Below are positions 12,263 through 24,839 of a stretch of 64,000 nt of DNA, one piece after another. The stretch lies in assembly GCA_030704615.1 (NCBI GenBank), contig CM060731.1, positions 1,178,001 through 1,242,000 of the forward strand. The letters run 5' to 3'. Position 1 is the first letter of the stretch. Each line of letters begins with the position of its first letter. The position numbers and the translations under genes were made by a program. The notes under the pieces are model-generated. The model was not told the DNA's origin and made no database searches. It worked only from the letters and a program-made list of their open reading frames with translations. The DNA comes from Takakia lepidozioides. Lineage: Eukaryota > Streptophyta > Takakiopsida > Takakiales > Takakiaceae.

Positions 12263-12517
12263 GTGATGATCGGTGGCGATCATCACTTTCACATGAGAGA
12301 GAATGCAACATGGGTTGGAAAATCCTTATGATTATGTAGACTGGGAAAATGGGAAATGTGATGGTCGGAACCGACCATCATTTCATTCATCAGAAACAAA
12401 CTGCCTATGATAACATAGGCATGATTAAGGATGGAAACAAAGACATGATCAGCAGTGACAACTGTTTGACTGGAGAATATCATAGCAGTGGATGTGATGA
12501 TTGGTACCGACCATCAC
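12263..12517. repeat. Three family B palindromes in one intron
   Basis: Palindromes of 24 bp occur at 12263-12286, 12358-12381 and 12494-12517, all inside the intron between the copy 1 exons 12840-12614 and 12204-11538. Each has GTGATG-type arms and a centre close to CGGNNCCG. The sequences between them are not obviously repeated. Confidence 0.9.
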
Positions 12518-13747
12518 CAAACTGCTGTGTAGCAGAAAAGAAATACAAAGCTTCTCTCAATGAGGCATGACAAAAGTTTAAAGAATGTGCTGGATAGGCA
12601 TATGGCACTGCACCTGTAAACAACACGCATCATCGCCCACTCCCCTCCAACTTGACTGTCAAAATCGTTCGACCTCAATATGTTGCCATCCTTGGAGAAC
12701 TCTTGGAAGAAACAGTACCGCCACGTGAGACCTTTCCACTTTCTAATGTACGCCTCCAAGGTAATCTGTGGTGTTGAGACCATCGAAATATTCAAGTCCT
12801 TCAAATTCTGCTCCAGGACAAGAATGGCGCGTTTCTCCAGCTACAATGGGAACATGTATCAGAATTGTGCATGACAAAGCTATAGGATATTTCATATACA
12901 ACAGGTACTTGAATCCACAAATACCTAACTCCAAAATGTGGCCTTGTGAAGCCACTGATCAAAAACAATATCACTTATTCCCTCGACCTTGGTGCCAGGC
13001 TGGATTGTGCTTTTTGGGAACTGATTCAGAACCTTCACCGTCTGATCCAAGTTCCAAATCTCAAGCCACCTCACTTTTGTCTGGTTGTCAACCATAGAGA
13101 GAGCCAGCCTATGCAATTTCTCCTGTTGCATCTTTGGATGAACATGCTTGTCGTAGTGGGATTTGATTTGGAGAAGGAACTCCTCCCCAAGTCCGGGATC
13201 CACTATTCTCAATTGCTTCAGGAAGGCCGACATCAGCTTCGTTCTCCTTATCTCGTACTCCTTCTTTATGGCTGCTCCAACTCCTTTAGCAGTCCTCAAC
13301 TCTTCTGTTGTAGTGCGGTAGTACTCAGATTTCCCCCTCTCGGCGGCCTCTGCCAGTTCTTGCTGCAAGTATCAACGATTGGATTAGCAGACATACAATT
13401 GCAAATTTGTATGTAATAACATAGGAAGAAGTGGTTTGGGCCATATCGCATGCATGTACTCCAAAAATGCATCTCGGGTCAACGAGTACCAGGTCCCTGC
13501 AGATCTTCATGTTTCGCACTTCTTGATGACATCAGGATGTAGCACTGTGCGGAACTCATCAAGCTTCATCAAACCAATTCTTTGAATGCGGAATAGTGTG
13601 TGGACCAGGCTCGTAGTAACATGTGATTTCTCTGTCAATCTGCAAACAGGGAATACACATTGCATACGTAAGAAATATTTAACATTTGGACTTGAAATGC
13701 GCACAACATGCAATTTGAAAGGCTATGGGTTTCTGAGGAAGTCCTAC

Positions 13748-14366
13748 TTGTTCACGTCATGCATAGCTGTCAAAAGTCTGGCAATGTCGTTCCCAGGATC
13801 CAAAACCATTGCCTCCACAACACAATGCTTGTCCTTGTTTTTTGAATGGTGTTTCGCAATGTACCCCATCCAAGCTAGCAAGCGATGGTTCCCGTCCCAG
13901 ACATAGAACATGTGGTTGCAGAACTGTTGGGTGTTATGTCCAAGCAGCAGAGAGTCTTCGAACTCGTCATTCACATCCTTCCAGCAATCATCCCAGTTGT
14001 CCGTAATCTCTGGGCTCACTTTTGTGCTGTGACCATTAGTATCCTTCAGTGAGACGTAAAAAACTTGTGCACCCATTCTATACCCGTGCACGAAATTTGT
14101 TTCCAACTTGGTAATGTCATGCGAAAGTGGAGGACGAACAACAAGCATGGAGATCATCCGGCAGAGAGGGATTTCAAGACATCCTCCAGAGACGATCATG
14201 TCCCTAATAACCTCCTGGGAATTTACCTTTTGATATGACATAAGTTGTTTCACCTTGTCAAGGTAGTGCAATTCAGGCTCGTCAATGTCTTCGCTGTTCT
14301 CAGAACTCTTTGTGGAGTCGTCCCCTTCTCCAGAGCCCTTTCTGCCTGTTTGGACTTTACATTCTT
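13748..14366 (-). pseudogene. ParB/sulfiredoxin-like domain exon (copy 1)
   Basis: The exon is open throughout. It has a conserved block IPLCRMISMLVVRPPL, then the diagnostic FYVWDGNHRLLAW (WDGNHR at 13882-13899), then VVEAMVLDPGNDIARLLTAMHDVNK. In ParB-type domains the order is a promoter-proximal strand with a proline, a DGxHR or GERR motif, a strand, and the helix carrying the NxxR box. The same order is visible here, with HDVNK in the last position. It is immediately preceded by a serine and acid-rich segment. ParB-fold proteins bind nucleotides or act as nucleases or DNA-bound clamps; the activity of this one is unknown. Confidence 0.68.
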
Positions 14367-14430
14367 CTGCATACCCAAAACTGCCACAACAGCAACATTC
14401 AACTGGTGTTCAGGAAAACAGACATTTTAA

Positions 14431-15768
14431 CACAGTGACGATCGGTACCGACCAGCACTTTGTCTTCTAACAAATGAATGGAAATCCTACTTGGTTTCCC
14501 AATGCACCTTGACTCCGTTCTCACTAGACTGCGATGATCGGTGCCGACCATCAGGATGATGCAAGCGATGGTCGGTACCGCACATCACCACAAGATAGCA
14601 TTGGGATGCAAACACCCATGAGGTCTAAATGTGATGGTCGGCACCGATCATCACTAGAAGTCAGAACCCATTCTATCACTCATTGAACTTGATGTCCTCT
14701 TTTGGATTATGGTGCATTGCCAATCTGTTCAAAAAGTGATGGTCGGTACCAATCATCACAATCAGACTGCCTTGGGAAGCACAACCCATGAGGTCTAAAT
14801 GTGATGGTCGGCACCGATCATCACTATAAGTCAGAATCCCCTCTATCACACATTGAACTTGATGTCCTCTCTTGGATTCTGGTGCATTGCCAATCTGTTC
14901 AAAAAGTGATGATCGGTACCGATCATCACAATCAGATTGCATTAGGAAGCAAACCCCATGACGTCTGAGTGTGATGGTCGGCACCGATCATCATTCTTAG
15001 TCAGAATCCCTTCTTTCACCCACTGAACTTGGTCTCCTTTTATGGATTATGGTGTATTGCCAAACCGTTCAAACAGTGATGGTCGGTACCGATCATCACA
15101 ATCAGACTGCCTTGGGAAGCACAACCCATGAGGTCTGGATGTGATGGTCGGCACTGATCATCACTTCACAATAGAATTCTGCATTTCATTGTATGAGATA
15201 TAGAGCATAGAAATGGACTTGTAGGCGATGGTCGACACCGACCATCACTTTGCTGTTTCTCCAATTCCAAATATGAAGTTGAATGGACATTTCTCCAACT
15301 AAAGAATTTCATTGTACAAAGGCTTTCAATGCGAGAAAGGATTTTGGGTTAACATGCAGTCATTGCCGAAAGTGATGATCGGTACCGACCATCACTATTT
15401 AAGTGCCAAGGGATGCACAAACAATGGGAGCTAAATGTGATGGTCGGTACCGATCATCACTTTCCTGAACGACCACGCCATTTCTAAACTGTTCTGAACA
15501 AGAAGGGAATGGACCTCAAAGCAATGATCGTTACCGATCATCGCTTCGACGTCATTGCAAGATGCGTCTTTAGTTCCCTGTCACTCTTGAATCACAATGA
15601 ACATCGCATTCTTTGCTTAAATAAAGCAATGGCAAAGGTGATGGTCGGCACCGATCATCACTTTCGCCTTGATACATATTCTTTCCTGCCTACCTGACTT
15701 CCTGAATCTGCTGAAATAAGACACCAACTATATTCTTCTGTAAAGCGATGATCGCCACCGATCATCAC
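14431..15768. repeat. Family B palindrome array in the large intron of copy 1
   Basis: About seventeen palindromes with core GATSRTCGGYRCCGAYCATC lie between the exons ending at 15827 and starting at 14366. Starts are near 14435, 14531, 14566, 14631, 14736, 14801, 14906, 14971, 15076, 15141, 15225, 15372, 15437, 15521, 15638 and 15745. From 14631 to 15164 they form a tandem higher-order unit of about 170 bp, with alternate spacings of 105 and 65 bp and a conserved spacer containing CATTGCCAATCTGTTC. Elsewhere spacing is irregular and spacers are unique. Confidence 0.92.
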
Positions 15769-16595
15769 TTTTCTCACATCGGGGGACTATCAGTAAAGAG
15801 GGAGAAGTGCGTTTGAGAGAACTTACGGATCCCTTCACCTTCTTCGGCTTCGTGGCTGCATCGCTCGGATCGCCCTCTGCAATTTTCCTCTTCCTTTTTT
15901 CATCGGTCTAAACATAAGAAAAAACAATGTATTGATCCCACATGGAATGAAAAACATCAAGACTAATGATAACAGTATTATGTGGATATTGAATGATCAA
16001 CATTTCTGTCTGATGTAGGGTTTGCTGACTTCCTCCCGGTATGGCGTCCACTGCTCCTCCTTCTGTTGTGTTGTCTTTGTGCATGAACTCGGCTGGCACT
16101 ATTTGGTTACCTACGCTCACTGCTCCAGCCGTCGCTGCGACTGCGGCGACCTCACTCTCACTTCCTACATGCTCTTCTTCTTGATCTGTCTCCAAGTTCA
16201 CATGCTGCCTAAGCGCTGCACCATATTGCATGCGACGCCTCGTCATTTGCTCTCTTGATCTCAGCCTCTCTCTAACCGATGTAAAATACAATGATTTCCT
16301 CCTCTTCCGAACCGAACAAGGAACCCTCTCCAGCTTGACTTCCTCTCTTCCTCTAAGAAACAAGAATGATGAACAGACTCGCTTTCTTCCGGGGTCCATT
16401 CATTTTGGAAGTGTTCCTGGAACCGTTCGATTCCCTCTTGCGTGTCCAATACTTGAACGTACGTGACAGTGAAAATAGCGTAACCTATTTGGGACAACTG
16501 TTCCTTTGCGCGGTTGTTTTGGGTTCTTGGCGTGTGCAAACATAAATTTGACATGTGTCTTTTTTGTGACGGCTTCATTAATATCACCGTTGGAC

Positions 16596-19532
16596 GTCAT
16601 GGATGAGAATTCTCGAAGTACTTGCCATGAGGCCTACTTAGGATTTAACGGAATATGCGTACGTGGAGAGTTCTGGGCCAAGGGATTGCATGCACTTGGA
16701 TCACAAGCCAACGAAGGTGTCGGCTCAGGGGGATCAGGCGGGCTGCCTGGATCTGACTCTGGGGGGACAGGGAGTGTGGGAAGTAGTGCAACTGGAGCTG
16801 GGAATACTGTGAATATCGTGGGGCCAGTAGCAGGGAGTGCTCAAGGGCCACCACTTGGTGGAAGATCCACCACAACAACAACAGGTCCTGAAGGACCAGC
16901 ACCAGCAAGGGTGCAAGCACCTGTCAGTGGGCAGAAGGTAGGGCCACAGATGGCGTTACAACCAACACGGGCAAAACCACCTTTTCCAATATATTCAGGA
17001 AAAGGGGATCCCGATGTACACATTAGCCAATTTGAGCACATGTGTATAGTGAACAATGAGAATGGCGATGATGCCAAGATGAGATTGTTTCCTTGTTCAC
17101 TTATCAAGAAAGCAAGTGAATGGTATGCAAGATTCCCTGATAATCATTTCCTAACCTGGAATGGCTTGAATACAACATTCCGAAATAGGTTCAGGACAAG
17201 TAAAACCGATGATGAAGTGTATGGAAGTTTACAACAGTTAAAGCAAAAGGAGCATGAAACTGTTGAGGAGTATATGGAAAAGATGGAATTGATGATGAAA
17301 AAGCTGGCTGCAGTACCAGCACCAGGTTTACAGAAGACTTGGTTTGTGAGTGGACTAAGACCAGAGTTGCAGAAGAAAGTGGATATGTTACCCCATAATA
17401 TAGTGGAGGAGACATTTGAAACTGCAAACAGAATGGAGCAATTGAGAATGCTCAGGAGAGAGAAAAGGGATGATGAGGACTCTGAGGATGAGTCAGAAGA
17501 AGAACAAGAACAAGAACTGAAAAGGAAGAGTAAAAGAAAGGAGAAGTTGAAGAGGGATAACTATGAGAAAAGATTCGAAGAAATCTTGAAGAAGTATGCC
17601 ACAGAGGCTGCAACACATTGGAGGAAGAGTGTTTGGTGTGCAAAGTGCCAGAATGAAGGCCATACCACCACTGAATGCCACATGAAGGAGAAACACTATA
17701 CTATCTATAAAATGGATAACCATTCTACTGAGAATTGTTACTACAACAGATGGACAACAGCTAGAGAACCTAGGCAAGTAAGGGTGCATCAAGTGTAGCC
17801 CCAGCCAAGAAGAAACAGTGATCAGGACCACTATGGTAGGCCTGGTGGTTATAACAATGGCATGGAAGGGAGAGGTAATTCAAGAGGGAATTACCAAGGA
17901 AATTCCAGAGGCAACTATCAGGGTAATCCAAGGGGGAATTACCAGCCCGGGAATCAGGATTACAGAAATAATCCAAGAGCAGACCAAGGGCGAGGACCCA
18001 ATGGTGAAGAACTGTGTTACTATTGTAATCAGCCAGGACATCGCAAGGCAGCCTGTTCATTCTGGATTAGACACCAGAATGAGATGAGAGCTCCTGTGAA
18101 TGAGGGCCCAGTGGTGGCAGCTCACATGGTTAGGCCATGTGTTGTACCAGAAGTAAGTACAATGATAGTAACAAGAAGCAAAGCCAAACTAATACCTCCA
18201 GTAGTTGAGGAAGATGATGATAATGAAGGTGGCAGTGATATGCCTGAAGATGATGAGGCTTGGAGAGATGAGAAGGAACTGCACAAGGAAGTGGCAGATA
18301 CCAAAAGGGAAATGCAGAAGAGTACTGATATTCCTGTGGTAGATTCCTCTGGTTCTGATGGAGAAGAAGAAGTGAGTGAGGATGAAAGAAAGAAAGAAGA
18401 TGCAGACATGCAAAGTAATGAAGGGACTTTGGCTGAAGTAATATGCCAGACCAAAGCAGAGATTATCATTGGACAGCTATTGGCCGTGGCACCTTATTGT
18501 AAACACAGGCTGTATCAAGCAATCAATCGAATTGCCCATGACACAGGAAACACAGACCTGAACAACAAGGTGACCAGTTATAATGTGAAGCCGGAAGGGC
18601 GAGAAACAGTCATGGACTTTGATGATTCTATGCCAGTAATCCAATTGAGAACTGGAAGCACAGAACTAACTGATGTACTGATAGATGGAGGCTCTGGAGT
18701 CAATATCATGACAGACCAATTAAGAAAGAAGCTTGGTCTAAGTAACATGAAACCAGCCCCATTTACAGTAACAATGGCAGATCAAATGAATGTACAACCA
18801 TTGGGATTAATAAGAGGAGTTAAGATACAGATACAGAAGATGATCTTTATGATCACAGTAACTGTGTTGAAGATGGATGAAGTCATGGAGGCTTACTCCT
18901 TATTATTGGGACGTCCGTGGCTGAAACAGGCCAGGGTATTCCATGACTGGAATTCTCAGTTACTAACCGTGCATAATGGGATGCACGAGATACAAATTAC
19001 CACAAAGAAATCTAGTAGATTACCTGCTACGAGAAAACCTCGAGGGGTCAGAGAGTATGACTGGAGAGGAGGACTGGATGAGGAGCAGGAAGCTACCTTG
19101 TTTGTTGCACACCCAGAGTGGGAGCAGGTTGCAGAGATGCGGCTGAAAGGCCTAAGTTGTTTAAGAAGTATCTGATATGGTGTAGTGTCAGCAACACCAA
19201 TTGAAGAGGAAACCAGCAGTTACCCATCACATTTCTATGAAGAAAGAGAAGGAGAAATGGAAATCCTAGAGGAACCAGCCACTATGAGTTTACAGGATGA
19301 AGTGGTGACTGGTTGGACAATCACAGCTGATGAGCAGGTGAGGGAAGTGAATGTGGGAACTGAAGAGGAACCGAGGATGGTGAAGGTAGGAGCTGAATTG
19401 GAGCCAGAATTCTTTGAAGAAGCTAAGAGTTTGTTCATCAAATACAGAGATGTATTTGCTTGGAGCTATGAGGATCTAAAAGGGATACCACCTGAAATCT
19501 GTCAGCATAAGATTGAGCTGGAAGTTGGCTGA
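16596..19532 (+). pseudogene. Gypsy gag-protease region
   Basis: The frame starts near the ATG at 16599. It has a glycine and threonine-rich N-terminus, a retrotransposon-gag domain (ASEWYARFPDNHFLTW, FRNRFRTSKTDDEVYGSL, VEEYMEKME), a lysine and glutamate-rich stretch and two zinc knuckles (CAKCQNEGHTTTEC near 17640 and CYYCNQPGHRKAAC near 18017). A protease follows with LIDGGSGVNIM and LLGRPWLKQARVFHDW. In-frame stops occur at 17797-17799 and 19173-19175; otherwise the frame runs to 19532. Between the two knuckles there is a GNSRGNYQGN repeat rich in Arg, Gly and Asn. Confidence 0.88.
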
Positions 19533-20495
19533 GGCTAAGTTTATATACCCAATAGAGTATACAACTTGGTTGTCAACCATTGTGATAGTTCCCAAGAAGA
19601 ATGGTAAACTAAGAGTTTGTGTGAACTACAAGAAGCTGAATGCTTGTACGAAGAAAGATCCTTTCCCTTTGCCATTCACAGAAGCAGTATTGGACACTGT
19701 GGCAGGCCATGAGATGTACTCATTCATGGATGGCTTCAGTGGTTATAATCAAGTGCAAGTGGTAGAAGCAGACCAAGGAAAGACAACTTTCATCACAGAC
19801 TGGGGTGCTTATGCATACAAAGTCATGCCCTTTGGACTTTGTAATGCACCAGCAACCTTTCAGAGAGTGATAAGTGAATCTTTTCATGAGTATCTGGATG
19901 ATTTCAGTGTGTACAACTCTAAGAATGAGCACTTGCATAAATTGGAGTTATGTCTGGCCAGATGCAAGATGAGAGGTCTGGGCCTGAATCCAGAGAAGTG
20001 TACTTTCTGTGTGAACTCAGGGGTGATTCTGGGACACATTGTGTGTAAGAGGGGACTTCTTGTGGATCCCAGGAAAACAGAGGCCATTAAAGCCTCTCCA
20101 CATCCAGTGAATGTTAAGAGTCCAAGGAGATTCCTTGGACAAACCATCTATTACAGAAGATTTGTCAGACGGTATGCACAGATAGCAGCACCATTGAGCA
20201 AACTTCTGAAGAAAGATGCAGTGTTTGCATTGACATCTGAATGTCAACAGGCTTTTGAGGAACTTACATTGTCAGTAACAACTACACCTGTGCTGATTAA
20301 TCCTCACTGGCAGGAAATATTTCATGTTCACTGTGATGCTTCTGGAGAAGCACTAGGAGCAGTGTTAGCCCAAAATGTTACAGGAAGGATAGATTCACCT
20401 GTGTACTATGCTTGCAGGTTGATACAGTCGGGCTATGATTATGCCCTTCAACCAAATTCCCATTGTGTTGGATTTGGCTTGGAAAGAATTTAGTC
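19513..20495 (+). pseudogene. Gypsy reverse transcriptase and truncated RNase H
   Basis: Reverse transcriptase blocks are clear: IVPKKNGKLRVCVNYKKLN, MDGFSGYNQVQV, KVMPFGLCNAPATFQRV and LGHIVCKRG. Compared with the family, about 25 residues are missing before AKFIYPIEYTTW. A few residues are also missing at the catalytic strand, where the usual xxLDDF region is compressed to EYLDDFSVY. RNase H begins (FHVHCDASGEALGAVL) but stops after YYACRLIQS at about 20428, where the sequence jumps into the 3' ORF segment. The copy cannot encode a working polymerase. Confidence 0.88.
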
Positions 20496-22115
20496 CTCCG
20501 CAGTCATTGGCACATTACTATCAAATCATGCGCATTTGGCTGCCAGTGGCCACTAGGACTAAAGTTCTTCCGAACAATCGACCAATTGAGGATCATCACT
20601 TTGCGCAGTACTGGCATGAGGCAAGTACCATGCTGAAGGAATTAATTGCCTTCCAAGTTGTACATGGATTCATTTATACCAAGACCAAAGAGGTAGCAAG
20701 TATTGTCATGGGCTGCGGGTTATACTACACAACTTGTTTTCTGGTACGTTATCACATTGAGCAGCAGAAGATGCAAACGCGCTTTCTGAGTTATTCGAGT
20801 GGGGATCATTGGGTCTTACCTTCAGTGCCACCTCATATGTACCTATATGAGGCAAAAGTTATGATGCAAAAGGATTCTCAGATTCGTTCATGGTTTCATG
20901 CGACCTGGAACAATTTGTCAACACAGAAATTTGGGCCTGACGATATTTTCTTTAAGGGACATGAGGCATGGAAATATTTGCACAATTCACAAGTCATTGG
21001 TACACCACTCACCTGGACAGACAAGGAGCTCAGGGTCTTCACCAATTTTGCAATTCAGCGCTTACAACAAGTTTTACAGTTTAAACTTCCAGGCATGGTG
21101 GGACAACATTGTATGCCCCAGAGAATTCCAGTTAAAGTTCGACAGTTAAAACACCTCAGGGGGGACGAGGATTATGATACAACTGTTTCTTCAGCGGACT
21201 CTTTTGACATGGCAGAGGACTATGCAATTCAGATGGCAGAGAAGAAGCGACGGGGGTCTCCTATGCCTGAAAGATTACCTCAATATCAGCCTCGAGAGGG
21301 ACTAACATATCCAGGTAGTGTTCAATTATCTCCCTCAACCAGTGACAGAACACGAGCTCGCACACGTCGTCCTTCACGAGACTCTAACCATCTGAAGGGT
21401 GCTCGCTCACAAAGGGTTACAAATCCCAAACAGTAAACCGTGAGGACACGGCTTTTTGAGAGGGGAAGGGGTAATGTTAGAGGACTGTCTGGGACTTAGG
21501 CACTTTTACGGGATCTGTGGGGTACCCTTAATTTTGCACAGACTGAGACCAATAGGAGTCTTAGGGGTGACAGCAGCGCACTTTAGGGGGGGGGGGGGGG
21601 TTTTACACAGCCCGTCACAGTCCGACACAGCCCGTCACAGCAACACAGCTCGTCACAGTCCAACACAGCCCGTCACAGTCTGACACAGCCCGACACAGCC
21701 CGACACAGCCGACACAATCGCACAGCCAGTCACAGCTTGACACAGCTGTCACGACCATAAGGAACGGATAGCAGGACAAGGAACGACTGTGGGGAACAAC
21801 ATCTGCGAATGGAACATGTTAGTTCACGGATGACGGTTAGTGAAGGAAATGGTTAGAACAATGGGTAGGAAGATAAAGCCAGGAGCAAGGACTGGAGGGG
21901 GAGAGCATTTCAAGAGGGGACTTTGGACATCACTGGGGGGAAATGAGGCAGAGAGGCATCTCTGAGCAGAAAGATGGAGAGCACGGAGTAGGAGGAGGAC
22001 GATCTGTTGATGCTTGATGAATTCAAGCAGTAGAGTTGTAATGTAGAGCAGATTAGAGACTCCATGGCTTCAGCCTGATACTTGATAGATATTAATCTGA
22101 TACATACTTCATACT
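20423..22115 (+). repeat. Direct repeat unit 1 (third-ORF end plus LTR part)
   Basis: This 1.69-kb segment is about 95 percent identical by eye to 23066-24839. It encodes the C-terminal part of the third ORF, ending at a TAA at 21434-21436, then a purine-rich tract. An LTR start TGTTAGAGG follows at 21475, then 15 G residues (21586-21600) and a CACAGCCCGTCACAGTCCGA minisatellite (21604-21740). The open frame here is unbroken across the tryptophan codon that is a stop in unit 2. The left junction shares TACAGTCGGGCTATGATTAT with the other copy. Confidence 0.88.
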
Positions 22116-24082
22116 ACCAAATGCAGGTGAAGCATGAAAGCAAGTTGCAAGAAGTGAATGCACTACATACGGAGTTGCAGACAATGCATGACAGGATGGC
22201 CATACAATGTGCTACACTCACAACTACGCTTGACCAAGCTACAATAGAAATAAACAGTCAAGCAGAAAGATGTACGAAGGCAAAGACAGAGAATGTTGAG
22301 CAAGTGAAACTCATTGTCGATATGAAAAATAGAATCTGTCGCAATGAGAATACTTTCAAGCAATACAGGCAGGTTGAAGCTGACCAAGAGAGGTACATCC
22401 TGGAGTTGCAACAAACGCTCATGGTAAATAGAAATGAACTCTCTGTGGCTAACAAGGCTTGGAAGGAAGCCAATAATCTGGCTGCTGCCTATGCGAGTTT
22501 GGTTGAACCTCATGCGAAGCGCATGGAGGCTTTACAGCAGCAGATAGATGTGTACAGGCTCACAGAGGAGCAGACTCTCAGGGGTACCACAAGCAACTTG
22601 GTGGATAACCACCTTATGCAGGTCTGGTTAGCACAAGGGCCGGTGGAGGGCAAAGCACCACGAAAGCTCATCCAAAGCGAGATGAATGAGCTCAGACTGC
22701 AAGTGCAGAACATTGCCACAACTACTATAGACAATGTCTATAGTAGGATAGTGGAGTTACAGGAGGATGTAGACGGCCTGCAGACTCAGGTGGAGGACCT
22801 CACTTCAAATATTGACAAGAGAATCTGTGTACCTGAGGAACAGCTGATGGCTTCTTATTTACAAGCGAGAACTTTGGCTTTTCAGTCTTCTTTGCAGGGG
22901 GTGCAGGAGATGTCAATGGTACAAGAGCCACTGCCACCAACACCACAACAAGTCACTGTGCCAGTAGCTGACCCTGTTGTTACTACAGCCACACCACGGC
23001 CACCACAGCCTGAGGTATGGGGGAATGCTGCTTTTAACCCACCTAAAACTCCAGCTGCACGGGAGTACAGTCGGGCTATGATTATACCCTTCAACCAAAT
23101 TCCCATTGTGTTGGATTTGGCTTGGAAGGAATTTAGTCCTCCGCAGTCATTGGCACATTACTATCAAATCATGCGCATTTGGCTGCCAGTGGCCACTATG
23201 ACTAAAGTTCTTCCGAACAATCGACCAATTGAGGATCATCACTTTGCGCAGTATTGACATGAGGCAAGTACCATGTTGAAGGAATTAATTTTCTTCCAAG
23301 TTGTACATGGATTCATTTATACCAAGACCAAAGAGGTAGCAAGTATTGTCATGGGCTGCGGGTTATACTACGCTGCTTGTTTTCTGGTACTTTATCACAT
23401 TGAGCAGCAGAAGATGCAAACGCGCTTTCTGAGTTATTCGAGTGGGGATCATTGGGTCTTACCTTCAGTGCCACCTCATATGTACCTATATGAGGCAAAA
23501 GTTATGATGCAAAAGGATTCTCAGATTCGTTCATGGTTTCTTGCGGCCTGGAACAATTTGTCAACACAGAAATTCGGCCCTGATGATATTTTCTTTAAGG
23601 GACATGAGGCATGGAAATATTTGCACAATTCACAAGTCATTGGTACACCACTCACCTGGACAGACAAGGAGCTCAGGGTCTTCACCAATTTTGCAATTCA
23701 GCGCTTACAACAAGTTTTACAGTTTAAACTTCCAGACATGGTGGGACAACATTGTATGCCCCAGAGAATTCCAGTTAAAGTTCGACAGTTAAAACACCTC
23801 AGGGGGGACGAGGATTATGATACAACTGTTTCTTCAGCGGACTCTTTTGACATGGCAGAGGACTATGCAATTCAGATGGCAGAGAAGAAGCGACGGGGGT
23901 CTCCTATGCCTGAAAGATTACCTCGATATCAGCCTCGAGAGGGACTGACATATCCAGGTAGTGTTCAATCATCTCCCTCAACCAGTGACAGGACACGGGC
24001 TCGCACACGGAGTCCTTCACGAGACTTTAACCGTCAGAAGGGTGCTCGCTCACAAAGGGTTACAAATCCCAAACAGTACGTG
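22116..24082 (+). pseudogene. Retrotransposon third ORF: coiled-coil protein
   Basis: From the ATG at 22124 the frame encodes a long heptad-rich coiled coil (about 250 residues, rich in Glu, Gln, Leu and Lys). A proline and threonine-rich linker follows near 22930-23050, then a conserved C-terminal region starting AREYSRAMIIPFNQIPIVLDLAWKEF. A TGA at 23256-23258 replaces a tryptophan codon present in repeat unit 1. After it the same frame continues to about 24138 with a serine and arginine-rich tail (SPSTSDRTRARTRSPSRD). No known domain is recognised; an envelope-like or structural role is only a possibility by position. Confidence 0.7.
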
Positions 24083-24839
24083 AGGACACGGCTTTTTGAG
24101 AGGAGAAGGGGTAATGTTAGAGGACTGTCTGGGACTTAGGCACTTTTACGGGATCTGTGGGGTACCCTTAATTTTTGCACAGATTAAGACTAACAGGAGC
24201 CTTAGGGGTGACAGCAGCGCACTTTAGGGGGGGGGGGGGGGGGGGGGGGGTTACACAGCCCGTCACAGTCCGACACAGCCCGTCACAGTCTGACGCAGCC
24301 CGTCACAGCCGACACAGCCCGTCACAGTCCAACACACCCGTCACAGTCCGACACAGCCGACACAGCCGCCACAGCCAGACACAGCCGTCACAGCCAGTCA
24401 CAGTTCGACACAGCCCAACACAGCCCAACACAGTCGCACAGCCAGTCACAGTTTCACACAGCCAGTCACAGCTTGACATAGCTGTCACGACCATAGGGAA
24501 CGGATAGGAGGACAGGGAACAACTGTGGGGAACAACATCTGCGAATGGAACATGTTAGTTCACGGATGACGGTTAGTGAGGGAAACGGTTAGAACCACGG
24601 AAAGGAAGATAAAGCGAGGAGCGGGGACTGGAGGAGGATCACTTCGGGGGGGATCAGAACTTGGAAATGAAGCGGAGAGCGCATCTCTGAGGAGAAAGAG
24701 GAGAGCACGGAGTAGGAGGAAAACGATCTGTTGATACTGGCTGAATGCAAGAAGTAGAGTTGTAATGTAGAGCAGAATAGAGACACCATGGCTTCAGCCT
24801 GATACTTGATAGATATTAATCTGATACATACTTCATACT
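23066..24839 (+). repeat. Direct repeat unit 2
   Basis: Second copy of the 20423-22115 segment. It is longer because its poly-G run is 24 bases (24227-24250) and its CACAGCC minisatellite is expanded (24254-24480). The copies diverge abruptly after CTTCATACT at 24839; in unit 1 this point abuts the coiled-coil ORF, and here it continues into the rest of the LTR. Confidence 0.88.

Larger units (their letters stand above)
9963..16246 (-). pseudogene. ParB-like domain plus DNA methyltransferase-like gene, copy 1
   Basis: Inferred minus-strand exons are: 16246 to about 16010 (tentative), 15907-15827, 14366-13748 (ParB-like), 13639 to about 13513, 13362-12925, 12840-12614, 12204-11538, 11421-11084, 10876-10596, 10498-10309 and 10209-9963. 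Most have clean GT and AG borders matching the paralogue at 25368-29221. The second exon carries basic KRKRK and KPKKVK motifs, candidate nuclear localisation signals. Breaks: TAG at 12925-12927 where the paralogue has glutamine, TAG at 11565-11567 where it has tryptophan, and frame changes near 11345 and 10640. The methyltransferase call rests on motif order and a glycine motif, not on a database match. Palindromes occupy three of its introns. Confidence 0.7.

Noticed and set aside
22150-22170. CACTACAT as the left end of the second CACTA family
   Set aside because: It lies inside the retrotransposon coiled-coil ORF and does not continue into GAAAACGGGG.
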